Shown here: positions 1-8,472 of the stretch, in pieces
Position numbering within the stretch: position 1 is the stretch's first letter
Layout: each line of letters starts with the position of its first letter
Assembly: GCF_018729255.1 (NCBI RefSeq)
Contig: NZ_CP076060.1
Location: forward strand, 1,550,001 to 1,614,000
Origin: Cupriavidus sp. EM10
Lineage (GTDB): Bacteria > Pseudomonadota > Gammaproteobacteria > Burkholderiales > Burkholderiaceae
Length of the DNA stretch: 64,000 nucleotides
Reading direction: 5' to 3'
Notes under the pieces: model-generated
The model's database searches: none
What the model was told of the DNA's origin: nothing
What the model saw: only the letters and a program-made list of their open reading frames with translations
Translations under genes and position numbers: made by a program

Positions 1-42
1 AAGGCTACAGATATTTTTATAGGGAAGGTAGAGGGTTAACCC

Positions 43-690
43 ATGCAATCGCTACAAGATCGCATTCGCGAAGGCGTGATCGCCGCCATCCAGGCGGGAG
101 ACCTGCGCCCCGGCGCCCAGATTGACGAGAAGGGGCTGGCCGATCGGTTCGACAGCTCCCGCACCCCCGTACGCGAGGCGCTGCTGATGCTCGCCGCCCA
201 GGGGCTGGTGTCGATTGCGCCGCGCGCGGGCATGTTTGTGCACAAGCCCGGCGCCGCCGAACTGGTGGCGATGTTCGAGACGCTGGCAGAGATGGAGGGC
301 GTGGTGGCGCGCCTGGCCACGCGGCGCATTTCGGCCGAGGGACGCAAGGCGCTGGTCGATTCGCACGACGCGGCGGGTGTGCCCGCGCGCGCCCGCGACG
401 CTGCGGCCTATGCCGAGGCCAACCGCGTGTTTCACGAGGTGCTGTACCAGGCGGCGGCCAATCCGTTCCTGTCGGAGCAGATCGTCCAGTTGCGGCGCCG
501 GCTGGCCATTTACTGGCAGCGCAAGGACCTGATCAACGAGGCGCGCGTGGCCACGTCATACCGCGAGCATGGCCAGGTGGTCGAGGCCATCCTGAGCGGT
601 CAGGCCGATGCCGCCGCCGAGGCCATGCGGACGCATATCTCGGCAGGCGGCCGGGCGCTGGCGGACCTTGTGTTGCTGGCCGACGTCTGA
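43..690 (+). CDS. GntR-family transcriptional regulator, FCD subfamily
   Basis: 215-residue DNA-binding regulator. The N-terminal winged helix-turn-helix (about residues 5-65) contains the GntR recognition helix TPVREALLMLAAQGLV. The rest (about 75-205) is an all-helical FCD ligand-binding domain, with histidines in FHEVLY and in the EAMRTHI stretch where this family binds metal or an organic acid. The ATG at 43 follows an in-frame TAA at 37-39 and has a GAGGG ribosome site 7 bases upstream, so the start is firm. FadR/FCD regulators usually control carboxylic-acid or amino-acid catabolism. The target is probably to the left of the window and cannot be named from here. Confidence 0.9.
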   Translation: MQSLQDRIREGVIAAIQAGDLRPGAQIDEKGLADRFDSSRTPVREALLMLAAQGLVSIAPRAGMFVHKPGAAELVAMFETLAEMEGVVARLATRRISAEGRKALVDSHDAAGVPARARDAAAYAEANRVFHEVLYQAAANPFLSEQIVQLRRRLAIYWQRKDLINEARVATSYREHGQVVEAILSGQADAAAEAMRTHISAGGRALADLVLLADV

Positions 691-779
691 CCGGCGGGGG
701 GCGCGTGCGAGGGCGCCGGCCCCTCAGGGAACGGAATTTGCTGCATGCCTTGGCCGTTCACCTGAATCGGGAGACCATC

Positions 780-1247
780 ATGAGCATCTTCAAGGACATC
801 CTCAACAAGCTGCTGCACCGAGGCCAGTCAACCACCGGCACCGCTACCGCCACGCCGGGGACGACTCCAGCCGCCAACAGCGGCACGACGGCGCCATCGG
901 CCAGCCCGGGCGCACCGGCGCCGGGCGCCGTGCCGCCGCCTGGCAGCGCACCGGCGCCAGCCGCGGCACCGGCCCAGCAGCCGCTGTCGCAGGTCGACGT
1001 GGAGGCCGTCATGGACAAGGCGGCCAGCGAGGCGGGGCAGCCGCTGAACTGGCGCACGTCGATTGTCGATACGCTCAAGGCGCTGGGCATCGACAGCAGC
1101 CTGGAGCATCGCAAGGCGCTGGCAAAGGAGCTGAACTATTCCGGCGACACGAACGATTCCGCGGCGATGAACACGTGGCTGCACAAGCGCGTGATGCAGG
1201 AACTGGCCGCCAATGGCGGCAAGCTGCCGAAGGATCTGACGGACTGA
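780..1247 (+). CDS. DUF3597 domain-containing protein
   Basis: 155-residue protein starting MSIFKDILNKLLH. Residues about 20-75 are a low-complexity Ala/Pro/Gly/Thr linker. The C-terminal 80 residues form the DUF3597 domain, with the conserved blocks DVEAVMDKAA, LNWRTSIVDTLKALGIDSS, GDTNDSAAMNTWLHK and LAANGGKLP. The ATG at 780 is preferred over upstream in-frame starts because the family begins MSIF and a GGGAG ribosome site precedes it. No signal peptide is visible, so it should be cytoplasmic. The family resembles small stress-associated helical proteins, but its function is unknown. It appears monocistronic. Confidence 0.85.
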   Translation: MSIFKDILNKLLHRGQSTTGTATATPGTTPAANSGTTAPSASPGAPAPGAVPPPGSAPAPAAAPAQQPLSQVDVEAVMDKAASEAGQPLNWRTSIVDTLKALGIDSSLEHRKALAKELNYSGDTNDSAAMNTWLHKRVMQELAANGGKLPKDLTD

Positions 1248-1248
1248 C

Positions 1249-1284
1249 GGGAAGGGCCGAGGGAAGGGCCGAGGGAAGCGCCGA
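1249..1284 (+). repeat. Three tandem 12-bp repeats after DUF3597 gene
   Basis: Immediately after the stop codon of the DUF3597 gene there are three head-to-tail copies of GGGAAGGGCCGA; the third differs at one base (GGGAAGCGCCGA). They lie in the 136-bp gap between two convergent genes. No function is evident. Confidence 0.6.
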
Positions 1285-1301
1285 CGGAGGGGATAAGCCG
1301 G

Positions 1302-1319
1302 AGAAGGGCTGTCCCTTCT
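1302..1319. terminator. Stem-loop between convergent genes
   Basis: Perfect 7-bp inverted repeat, AGAAGGG and CCCTTCT, around a CTGT loop. It lies between the rightward DUF3597 gene and the leftward NRDE gene. There is no T-tract on either strand, so it may be a weak or Rho-assisted bidirectional terminator. Confidence 0.35.
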
Positions 1320-1383
1320 GCACGCGCCGTCCGGCTTTGCATGTCTGTCTTGCAAACCGCGGCGCGTGTTCCGGCGAAGGACG

Positions 1384-2241
1384 TTACCTGGGCGCCGGCA
1401 CGGTCCCGGTATCGCTGGCCACGTTCAGCCGGCCCTGGTACGAGACTTCGCCGGTCTGGCCGTCGGCGTCGAAGCTGCGTTCGACGAAATCGAAACGGCC
1501 ATCGTGGCGCACGCGCAGCACCGTGCTGGCACGGGTGCCATAGCTGGGCGAGCGGATAAATGCCGACGACAGCAGTTTTTCCCATTCGGGCGCCACGCCG
1601 GTGCTGGGCAGTTCCCAGTCCGGCGCCTGCTTTTCATCGGCCAGCAGCTGCAGGTAGGGCTCGGAATCCGATCCGAACTGTCCGCGATCGGCGGCCAGCA
1701 CCTCGCACAGCGCGCCCACGCGGCTGCGCACCTTGGGCCACGGCGTGTCGAGCAGGGCATTCGACAGGCCGTACAGCCCGGGCTTGAGCTTTTGCGGCTG
1801 GCGCGACTTCGACCGGTTGCTGTACCACCAGAGATCGTGCAGATCGCTGGCCAGCAGGTTGAAGCCGTTGTAGGCGCCTGGCGCGCGGGCCAGGTCGTGC
1901 AGGTACTCGTCGGGCGTCTGGTTGCCGCGCAGGAAATGCGCCACCAGTTCGCCGCGCGAGCGGGCATCGGTACGTTTTTCGGAAGGGGCGCGGTAGTTGG
2001 TCAGCGCCGCGAAACGGGCGCGCGAATCATCGGGCCATTCGGGCGATTCGGCATTGGCGACGCCCATCCACGTGCCGGCATCGCCAATCACCTCCGCCAG
2101 GTCGCGGCCGCCCAGCACTTCGTGGGCATCGTGCCACCAGTGCGCGGGCGCCGCCGGGCGGGCATAGAATTCGTCGCGGTTGCCAGCTACCACCAGGGCA
2201 TAGTCCGGGTGCGATTGCCAGGCCACCAGTATCAGACACAT
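1384..2241 (-). CDS. NRDE (TANGO2-like) family protein
   Basis: 285-residue cytoplasmic protein. It begins MCLILVAWQ and carries the family-defining GNRDEFYARPA motif at about residues 19-29, where the Cys2 next to the initiator Met is the N-terminal nucleophile expected of an Ntn-hydrolase-like fold. Further blocks are GTWMGVA and FAALTNYRAP. The start at 2241 makes Cys the second residue, which is strongly conserved; longer in-frame starts upstream lose that. The human homologue TANGO2 is linked to haem or lipid trafficking, but the bacterial role is not established. It lies 38 bp downstream of the leftward DUF4936/ygfZ pair. Confidence 0.87.
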   Translation of the reverse strand: MCLILVAWQSHPDYALVVAGNRDEFYARPAAPAHWWHDAHEVLGGRDLAEVIGDAGTWMGVANAESPEWPDDSRARFAALTNYRAPSEKRTDARSRGELVAHFLRGNQTPDEYLHDLARAPGAYNGFNLLASDLHDLWWYSNRSKSRQPQKLKPGLYGLSNALLDTPWPKVRSRVGALCEVLAADRGQFGSDSEPYLQLLADEKQAPDWELPSTGVAPEWEKLLSSAFIRSPSYGTRASTVLRVRHDGRFDFVERSFDADGQTGEVSYQGRLNVASDTGTVPAPR

Positions 2242-2279
2242 GGGGCTTCCTTTACTGCCTTGTTTTGTGTGCGGCGCGG

Positions 2280-2570
2280 TCAGAGCACGTCCAGGTCGAT
2301 GAACCGCTCCGCCATCCGATCGCCGCTGATCCACTGCGCCAGTCCGCTCTGGCGCCACAGCCCGTCGAGCGTGGCATCGAACGCGGGCGGTACATCGGCA
2401 TAACACTCCATCCACGTCTGCAGGCCCGCGCGGGTCTCGGGCCTGCGCATCAGCGTACCACCAATCCCGGTCGCCTCGGCGACCGTTTCCATCCAGCGGT
2501 GCCAGTGCGGCAGCGCGTCGGCCGCGTGCGCATCGGGTACCTTGAAGTAGACGTAGAGATGATCGCTCAT
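2280..2570 (-). CDS. DUF4936 family protein
   Basis: 96-residue protein starting MSDHLYVYFKVP. The pattern of a beta strand followed by HWHRWMETVAE, LMRRPE and TWMECYADVP matches the small DUF4936 family found next to ygfZ in Burkholderiales. It resembles a ferredoxin-like (dimeric alpha-beta barrel) fold. The start at 2570 is chosen because the conserved family sequence begins there and it lies 19 bp after the ygfZ stop, implying co-transcription. Biochemical function unknown. Confidence 0.8.
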   Translation of the reverse strand: MSDHLYVYFKVPDAHAADALPHWHRWMETVAEATGIGGTLMRRPETRAGLQTWMECYADVPPAFDATLDGLWRQSGLAQWISGDRMAERFIDLDVL

Positions 2571-2589
2571 GGCGGCGTTCCCGTGGCGT

Positions 2590-3600
2590 TCAGCTGGCCG
2601 CTTCGGCCTCGTTGGGCAGCGGCACTTCGTACGGCAGCGCACGCGTGGCCAGGGCCGGCCCGTCGGCGGCGCCCAGGTGCAGCGCGCCGGCGGCGGCATC
2701 GATCTTCAGTTCGGCCAGGCCGTCCCAGCCACCCAGCGGCGACGCGGCGGCGTTGACGATCATGCCGCACGGCTGGCCCGGATCTTCCGGACGGAAAATC
2801 TCGGCCGCCGCGCCCGGCACGGCGCCTTCGCCCTGCACGCGCCACATCCGGCGCTTGAGCGTACCGCGATACTGGCTGCGCGCCACCACTTCCTGGCCCG
2901 GGTAGCAGCCCTTGCGGAAATTGACGCCACCGACCAGCTCGAAGTTGATCATTTGCGGCACGAACTGCTCTTGCGTCGGGGCCGTGATGCGCGGGATGCC
3001 GGCGCCGACGTCGAGCCAGTCCCAGAACGCCGGGGCGGCAGCCGACAGCGTGGCGCCCAGCGCCTGTTGCAGTGCATCGGCACGCTCGGCGGCGGCCACG
3101 ATCTGCCAGCGGGCTTCGCCTTCGGCGTCGGCCAGGCGGATCACGGTCACGCCATCGGCATGGGCCACGGCAAGCGGGCCCTGCGGCGCGGGCAGTCCGG
3201 CCTGGCGCAGCGCAGTGTCGGCGCCGCCGCCGGCCACGCCCAGCACGCGGTGCGTGGCGGACAGGTCAGACAGCCTGGCCTTGGCGCGCAGCACGAACAT
3301 GGCGAGGCGTTTCTGGATGGCGGGCTGGATATCGGCCGACAGTTGCAGCACGATGCCGTCGGCATCGCGCCACACCAGGAAGCTGGCCATCAGCCGTCCC
3401 TTGGGCGAGCAGTAGCCGGCCAGCCGCGCGGTGTCGGCGGGCAGGTCGTCCACGGCGTTGGTCAGCTGGGTATGCAGGAAGCTGGCGGCATCGTCGCCGG
3501 CCACGCGGATCAGGCCAAGCCCGGCGGGCGCGGTCACGATACCGGCGGCGGGCAGGGCGGTGAAGCTGTCAGCGAGGGTCGGGAATTCAGTGGCGGACAT
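2590..3600 (-). CDS. ygfZ: Folate-binding protein YgfZ
   Basis: 336-residue tetrahydrofolate-dependent protein of the GcvT/YgfZ family, which helps assemble or repair iron-sulfur clusters in enzymes such as MiaB. The diagnostic motif KGCYPGQEVVAR is present about two thirds along, with the essential Cys. The N-terminal GcvT-like domain shows LIRVAGDDAASFLHTQLTN, and the C-terminal part is the barrel that follows the KGC motif. The ATG at 3600 precedes MSATEFPTLAD, and longer in-frame extensions reach into the divergent promoter. It is the first gene of a leftward unit with DUF4936, divergent from mltG, an arrangement common in Burkholderiaceae. Confidence 0.93.
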   Translation of the reverse strand: MSATEFPTLADSFTALPAAGIVTAPAGLGLIRVAGDDAASFLHTQLTNAVDDLPADTARLAGYCSPKGRLMASFLVWRDADGIVLQLSADIQPAIQKRLAMFVLRAKARLSDLSATHRVLGVAGGGADTALRQAGLPAPQGPLAVAHADGVTVIRLADAEGEARWQIVAAAERADALQQALGATLSAAAPAFWDWLDVGAGIPRITAPTQEQFVPQMINFELVGGVNFRKGCYPGQEVVARSQYRGTLKRRMWRVQGEGAVPGAAAEIFRPEDPGQPCGMIVNAAASPLGGWDGLAELKIDAAAGALHLGAADGPALATRALPYEVPLPNEAEAAS

Positions 3601-3838
3601 GCGGACGGTCCTGAAAATCGTATGGATCGGTGAATTGGGGGCGCAATGGGCAGAACCAATGGGCTCCAACGGGCAAAACTCAAGCGGACATGCCCACGGG
3701 GCGTCACCGCGTAACGCTCGGTGACACATTGGCCACAAGGCTCCCGGTATTATATGGGCCTGTCGCCATTCCGACCGGCCGCTCCAATGATCCCGACCCG
3801 CCGGCGGGGGCATGGCGGCCGGTGCTTATTCTTACTCC
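3601..3838. promoter_or_regulatory. Divergent promoter region ygfZ / mltG
   Basis: 238-bp non-coding gap between two divergent genes, so it must carry promoters in both directions. On the plus strand an AT-rich TATTATAT at about 3748-3755, 85-90 bp before mltG, is the best -10 candidate. No perfect -35 partner is present at standard spacing. Confidence 0.4.
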
Positions 3839-4837
3839 ATGAAACGTCTGTTCCTGCGCCTGGCCGGGGTATTGCTGGTGTTCGCCGTGGCCGCCGCCGG
3901 CGGCTTTGCCTGGTGGGCCAACCAGCCGCTGCCCCTGTCGGCATCCCCCGTCGAAGTCATCATCAAGCCGAATTCCGGCGTGGCCAGCGTCGGCCGCCAG
4001 ATCCAGCGCGGCGGGGTGGGCATGGACCCGCGCCTGTTCCAGCTGCTGGCCCGCGTCACGGGGCATGCCACCGAGCTCAAGGCCGGCGGCTATCAGTTCG
4101 AAACCGGCGTCACGCCGCGCGAAGTGATCGACAAGCTGGCCAGGGGCGACGTCACGCACTATGTCGTGACCGTGATCGAGGGCTGGGAATTCCGCAAGAT
4201 GCGCGCGGCCGTGGACGCCAATCCGGCCCTCAGGCACGACACCCGGGACATGTCCGATGCCGACCTGATGAAGGCCATCGGCGCCGCCGAGGCATCGCCC
4301 GAAGGCATGTTCTTTCCCGATACCTACCTGTTCGCGCGGGGCAGCAGCGACGTCGAACTCTACAAGCATGCCTACCGGGCCATGCAGAAGCGCCTGACCG
4401 ACGCCTGGAACGCGCGGTCGCCCGATCTGCCTTACAAGACACCTTACGAGGCACTGGTCATGGCGTCGATTGTCGAGAAGGAAACGGGGCAGGCCGGCGA
4501 GCGGCCGCTGATTGCCGCCGTATTCGTCAATCGGCTACGCAAGAACATGATGCTGCAGACCGACCCGACCGTGATCTACGGCATCGGCCCGAGCTTCGAC
4601 GGCAACCTGCGCAAGAAGGATCTGCTGACCGACACCCCTTACAATACCTACACCCGGACCGGCCTGCCGCCGACCCCGATCGCGCTGCCGGGCCTGGCCT
4701 CGCTGGCCGCGGCCACCACGCCGGCGCCGTCGGACGCGCTGTACTTCGTGGCGCGCGGGGACGGCAGCAGCCATTTTTCCAGCTCACTCCCCGAACACAA
4801 TCGCGCGGTCGACAAGTACCAGCGCGGAAAGCCCTGA
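3839..4837 (+). CDS. mltG: Endolytic transglycosylase MltG (YceG)
   Basis: 332-residue inner-membrane lytic transglycosylase that cleaves nascent glycan strands and acts as a terminase during peptidoglycan synthesis. One N-terminal membrane helix (about residues 5-27) is followed by a LysM-like segment and the YceG catalytic domain. The active-site block [15 protein letters not shown] is at residues 209-223, and the downstream TDPTVIYG and [15 protein letters not shown] motifs are intact. The ATG at 3839 gives [11 protein letters not shown], a proper signal anchor. tmk follows 4 bp after the stop, so the two are translationally coupled, as in many proteobacteria. Confidence 0.95.
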   Translation: MKRLFLRLAGVLLVFAVAAAGGFAWWANQPLPLSASPVEVIIKPNSGVASVGRQIQRGGVGMDPRLFQLLARVTGHATELKAGGYQFETGVTPREVIDKLARGDVTHYVVTVIEGWEFRKMRAAVDANPALRHDTRDMSDADLMKAIGAAEASPEGMFFPDTYLFARGSSDVELYKHAYRAMQKRLTDAWNARSPDLPYKTPYEALVMASIVEKETGQAGERPLIAAVFVNRLRKNMMLQTDPTVIYGIGPSFDGNLRKKDLLTDTPYNTYTRTGLPPTPIALPGLASLAAATTPAPSDALYFVARGDGSSHFSSSLPEHNRAVDKYQRGKP

Positions 4838-4841
4838 ATTC

Positions 4842-5444
4842 ATGCGCGGCAGATTCATCACTTTTGAAGGCATCGACGGCGCCGGCAAGAGCACCCATAT
4901 CGACTGGGTCGCCGGCCGCCTGCGCGAACGCACCACCGTCGTCACCACCCGCGAGCCGGGCGGCACGCCGCTGGGCGAAGACCTGCGCGGCCTGCTGTTG
5001 CATCGCAAGATGGACCTGGAAACCGAGGCGCTGCTGATGTTCGCGGCGCGCCGGGAGCATATCGCCGAGGTCATCGAGCCGGCGCTGGCGCGCGGCGACT
5101 GGGTCATCTCCGACCGCTTTACCGATGCCACCTTTGCCTACCAGGGCGGCGGGCGCGGCCTGCCGCGCGAGCGGCTGGAAACGCTGGAGCAGTGGGTGCA
5201 GGGCGACCTCCAGCCCGACCTGACGCTGCTGTTCGACGTGCCGCTGGAGACGGCGGCCCAGCGCCTGGCCAACGCCCGCGAGCCGGACAAGTTCGAGGCC
5301 GAGTCGCGCGCCTTCTTCGAACGGACCCGCGCCGAATACCTGCGCCGGGCCGCCGAAGCGCCCGGGCGGTTCCGCGTGATCGACGCCACGCGCTCGATCG
5401 AGGAAATTCGCGTGGAGCTTGAGAAGATCGTCGCAAGCCTCTGA
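4842..5444 (+). CDS. tmk: Thymidylate kinase
   Basis: 200-residue cytoplasmic kinase converting dTMP to dTDP with ATP. The P-loop GIDGAGKST occupies residues 10-18, the [11 protein letters not shown] substrate loop follows at about 36-46, and the [16 protein letters not shown] lid/base-recognition block is near residue 90. Length and motif order match the Tmk family. It sits between mltG (4-bp gap) and holB, the classic proteobacterial mltG-tmk-holB order. Confidence 0.97.
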   Translation: MRGRFITFEGIDGAGKSTHIDWVAGRLRERTTVVTTREPGGTPLGEDLRGLLLHRKMDLETEALLMFAARREHIAEVIEPALARGDWVISDRFTDATFAYQGGGRGLPRERLETLEQWVQGDLQPDLTLLFDVPLETAAQRLANAREPDKFEAESRAFFERTRAEYLRRAAEAPGRFRVIDATRSIEEIRVELEKIVASL

Positions 5445-5530
5445 TTTATTGCATTTATATATGCGCGATGATGTTGCCGGGCCACGTTCCGACAATACAT
5501 GAGACGGTCGCGCCAACTGATTGATCCGGC

Positions 5531-6553
5531 ATGCTTTATCCCTGGCAACGAGAAGACTGGCAACGGCTGGCCGCACTGCGCGACCGGCTGCCGCATGCGC
5601 TGCTGCTGCACGGGCAGCAAGGCATCGGCAAGCGCGACCTGGCGCTGCATTTCGCCCAGGGCCTGCTGTGCGAATCCCCCCTGGCCGATGGCCAGCCCTG
5701 CAACACCTGCGGCGCCTGCCACTGGTTCGGCCAGGGCAACCATCCCGACTTCACCGTGGTGCGGCCCGAGGCGCTGGAAGCCGGCGCGGGCGATGGCGAT
5801 GGGGACGGCGAAGGCAGCGGTAGCAGCAGCAAGAAGAAGGCGCCGAGCAAGATCATCCGCATGGAGCAGGTGCGGGGGCTGATCGAGGCCGTCGGCGTGG
5901 GTACCCATCGCGCGGGCCTCCGAGTCGTGGTGGTCTACCCGCTCGACGCGCTGCAGACCGAGGGCGCCAACGCGCTGCTCAAGACGCTGGAAGAGCCGCC
6001 GCCGTCGACCGTGTTCCTGCTGGTGACCGACCGGCTCGACCGCGTGCTGCCGACCATCCTGTCGCGCTGCCGCCAGTTCTCGGTCACGCGCCCGACCCAG
6101 GCCGCCGCGCTGGAATGGCTGCGCAGCCAGGGCGTGGCCGATGTCGAGGCGCAACTGGCGCTGTCGGGCGGCGCGCCGCTGACCGCGCTGCATGCCGCCG
6201 AGGCCGAAGAGCAGCCGCTGCAGCGCCTGCTGGTGGGCCAGCTTGGCGCCGGCCCCGCATTCGATCCGCTGGCCGCGGCCGAACAGCTGCAGAAGCTGCC
6301 TGTGCCGGCCGTGCTGGGCGTGCTGCAGCGCTGGACGTACGACCTGCTGGCGCTGTGCCTGGGCACGGGCGCCGTGCGGTACTTCCCGAAGGAGCAGGCC
6401 GCGCTGGGCCGTTGTGCCAGCGCCACCGACGCCCATCGGCTGCAGGGGTTTGCCGCCCGGCTGGTCAACCACCGCCGCAGCGAGAACCATCCGCTGGCGG
6501 CCCGGCTGGTCATGGAGTCCGTTTTTCTCGATTACCGCCAATTGTTCCGCTAA
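5531..6553 (+). CDS. holB: DNA polymerase III subunit delta'
   Basis: 340-residue clamp-loader subunit that, with gamma/tau and delta, opens the sliding clamp. It shows the AAA+ P-loop remnant HGQQGIGKRDLA (about residues 27-38), the four-cysteine zinc module (C47, C57, C60, C63), and the sensor segment LLKTLEEPPPSTVFLLV followed by LSRCR. A Gly/Asp/Ser-rich insert (about residues 85-105) is an unusual low-complexity linker between the zinc module and the KIIRMEQVR strand. The gene follows tmk and precedes pilZ. Confidence 0.95.
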   Translation: MLYPWQREDWQRLAALRDRLPHALLLHGQQGIGKRDLALHFAQGLLCESPLADGQPCNTCGACHWFGQGNHPDFTVVRPEALEAGAGDGDGDGEGSGSSSKKKAPSKIIRMEQVRGLIEAVGVGTHRAGLRVVVVYPLDALQTEGANALLKTLEEPPPSTVFLLVTDRLDRVLPTILSRCRQFSVTRPTQAAALEWLRSQGVADVEAQLALSGGAPLTALHAAEAEEQPLQRLLVGQLGAGPAFDPLAAAEQLQKLPVPAVLGVLQRWTYDLLALCLGTGAVRYFPKEQAALGRCASATDAHRLQGFAARLVNHRRSENHPLAARLVMESVFLDYRQLFR

Positions 6554-6565
6554 ACGCCACAAAAC

Positions 6566-6581
6566 GGCCCGCCAGCGGGCC
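6566..6581. terminator. GC-rich stem-loop after holB
   Basis: Perfect inverted repeat GGCCCGC / GCGGGCC with a 2-base loop, 13 bp after the holB stop. A second hairpin, GCCCGC-ACAA-GCGGGC, lies at 6646-6661 just before pilZ. Neither has a T-tract, so termination or mRNA processing between holB and pilZ is only a suggestion. Confidence 0.3.
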
Positions 6582-6682
6582 AAGGGCATAGGCATCGATG
6601 GGCACACGTGGTAAAAGTCGAGCCACGCATTTCCCATATTCCATAGCCCGCACAAGCGGGCAAAGCCAAGCAGGGGTCAAAC

Positions 6683-7105
6683 ATGAATGCACCAGTCACG
6701 ACGCCACCGCGTCCGGCGACAGCCGCGCCCGGCAATCCAGCGGGGCCTGCCACCGGAACCGGCGCGCCGCAGCGGCCCAATGTGCTGTCGCTGTCGATCA
6801 AGGACCAGGCCGGACTCTACGGCGCCTATATGCCGTTCCTGGCGCGCGGCGGCATCTTTGTGCCGTCGAACCGGCCGTTCCGGCTGGGCGAGCCGGTCTT
6901 CCTGGTGCTTTCATTGCTTGACCGCCCGCAGAAGTACCAGGTGCAAGGCACCGTGGCCTGGATCACCCCGGCCGGCACGCCAATGAAGACGCCCGGCGTG
7001 GGCGTGCATCTGCCAGACGACGACAATGGCCGCGCGCTCAAGCGTGCGGTCGAAGAACTGCTGGGCAAGACCATCGAATCCGGGCGGCCCACGCAGACCC
7101 TGTAA
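6683..7105 (+). CDS. pilZ: Type IV pilus assembly protein PilZ
   Basis: 140-residue single PilZ-domain protein. A disordered Ala/Pro/Thr-rich N-terminus (about residues 1-30) precedes the domain, which begins LSLSIKDQAGLYGAYMPFL and continues ARGGIFVPSNRPFRLGEPV. The arginine-rich N-terminal motif and the D/N-x-S-x-x-G motif of c-di-GMP-binding PilZ domains are absent, which is typical of true PilZ proteins that act by contacting PilB/FimX rather than the nucleotide. Position directly after holB and upstream of tatD is conserved in proteobacteria and supports the name. Confidence 0.88.
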   Translation: MNAPVTTPPRPATAAPGNPAGPATGTGAPQRPNVLSLSIKDQAGLYGAYMPFLARGGIFVPSNRPFRLGEPVFLVLSLLDRPQKYQVQGTVAWITPAGTPMKTPGVGVHLPDDDNGRALKRAVEELLGKTIESGRPTQTL

Positions 7106-7148
7106 CTTCAAGTGGAAGGCGAAGCATGCTTCGCAAGTATCTGTTTTT

Positions 7149-7658
7149 ATGAGCAATATCGGCTTCAAGGTGCGTCTGGCGACGCGCGACGACCTGCCTG
7201 GTATCGTCGAGATCTACAACAGCACGGTGCCGTCGCGCATGGTGACGGCCGATACGGAGCCGGTGTCCGTGGAATCGCGCGAGGCGTGGTTCGCGGCGCA
7301 CCAGCCCGAGCGCCGCCCGCTGTGGGTGTGCGAAGCCGCCGACGGCCGCATGGCCGGCTGGGTCAGCTACTCTGACTTCTATGGCCGTCCTGCGTACGGC
7401 GCCACCGCCGAAGTCTCCATCTATCTGCACGAAGCCTTCCGTGGCCAGGGCCTGGGCCGCTTCCTGCTGGAAGAAGCCATCGCGCACGCGCCCAAGGTGG
7501 GCGTGAACACGCTGCTGGGCTTCATCTTTGGCCACAACGCGCCGAGCCTGGCCCTGTTCGAGCGCCACGGCTTCACGCGTTGGGGCGACCTGCCGCGCGT
7601 GGCCGTGCTCGACGGCGTCGAGCGCGATCTCGTGATCCTGGGCCGCCGCCTGGACTGA
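7149..7658 (+). CDS. GNAT family N-acetyltransferase (phosphinothricin-type)
   Basis: 169-residue acetyltransferase. The acetyl-CoA pyrophosphate loop RGQGLG is at residues 98-103, the preceding strand AEVSIYLH is intact, and FGHNAPSLALFERHGF at 127-142 matches motif B. Residues IVEIYNSTV and the WFAAHQPERRPLWV block resemble the Pat/Bar (phosphinothricin acetyltransferase) subfamily, whose members acetylate small amines or amino-acid analogues; the true substrate is unknown. The start at 7149 gives MSNIGFKVRLA, which aligns with the family. It is inserted between pilZ and tatD, which are usually adjacent. Confidence 0.87.
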   Translation: MSNIGFKVRLATRDDLPGIVEIYNSTVPSRMVTADTEPVSVESREAWFAAHQPERRPLWVCEAADGRMAGWVSYSDFYGRPAYGATAEVSIYLHEAFRGQGLGRFLLEEAIAHAPKVGVNTLLGFIFGHNAPSLALFERHGFTRWGDLPRVAVLDGVERDLVILGRRLD

Positions 7659-7674
7659 GCGCGGAGTACGCACC

Positions 7675-8472
7675 ATGTTTGTCGATTCCCACTGTCATAT
7701 CGATTTTCCGGAGCTGGCGCAGCGCCTGCCCCAGTTGCTGGAAAACATGAAGACCAACCAGGTCACGCATGCGCTGTGCATTTCCGTGACGCTGGAGGAT
7801 TTTCCGCGCGTGCTGGCGCTGGCCGAACAGCATCCGCATCTCTACGCCTCGGTGGGCGTGCATCCCGACTACGAGGAAGATGCCGAGGAACCGACGCTGG
7901 AGCGGCTGGTGACGCTGTCCGCCCATCCGCGCGTGGTGGGCACCGGCGAGACCGGGCTGGACTACTACCGCCTGAACGGCCGCAGCGTCGACGACATGGA
8001 ATGGCAGCGCGAGCGCTTTCGTACCCATATCCGTGCCGCGCGCCAGACCGGCAAGCCGCTGATCATCCATACCCGCTCGTCGGCCGACGACACGATCCGG
8101 CTGATGCGCGAGGAAAATGCGCGCGAGGCCGGCGGCGTCATGCACTGCTTTACCGAGACCTGGGACATTGCGAAGCAGGCGCTGGACGAGGGTTTCTACA
8201 TCTCGTTCTCGGGCATCGTCACCTTCAAGAGCGCGGCCGACCTGCAGGAAACGGCCAAGAAGGTGCCGATGGACCGCATGCTGATCGAGACCGATTCGCC
8301 GTACCTGGCGCCGGTGCCGTATCGTGGCAAGACCAACGAGCCGGCCTGGGTGCGTCACGTGGGCGAGTTCATCGCCAGGCTGCGGGATGTGCCCGTGGAA
8401 GCCGTTGCGGAACAGACGACGGATAACTTCTTCCGTCTTTTCAAGCACATAGACAGGAATGCTCATGCTTGA
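7675..8472 (+). CDS. TatD family metal-dependent hydrolase (DNase)
   Basis: 265-residue TIM-barrel hydrolase of the amidohydrolase superfamily. Metal ligands are visible as HCHIDF near the N-terminus, the GETGLDYY Glu, the PLIIHTRSS and MHCFTE histidines and the ETDSPYLAP Asp. TatD/YcfH proteins are 3'-5' exonucleases involved in DNA repair and in clearing DNA. It closes the mltG-tmk-holB-pilZ operon. Its 3' end overlaps the next gene's start by 8 bp, implying coupled translation. Confidence 0.92.
   Translation: MFVDSHCHIDFPELAQRLPQLLENMKTNQVTHALCISVTLEDFPRVLALAEQHPHLYASVGVHPDYEEDAEEPTLERLVTLSAHPRVVGTGETGLDYYRLNGRSVDDMEWQRERFRTHIRAARQTGKPLIIHTRSSADDTIRLMREENAREAGGVMHCFTETWDIAKQALDEGFYISFSGIVTFKSAADLQETAKKVPMDRMLIETDSPYLAPVPYRGKTNEPAWVRHVGEFIARLRDVPVEAVAEQTTDNFFRLFKHIDRNAHA

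Noticed and set aside
608..1543. 311-codon frame spanning the end of gntR, the DUF3597 gene and the intergenic gap
   Set aside because: Out of frame with two well-supported genes and without a plausible domain.
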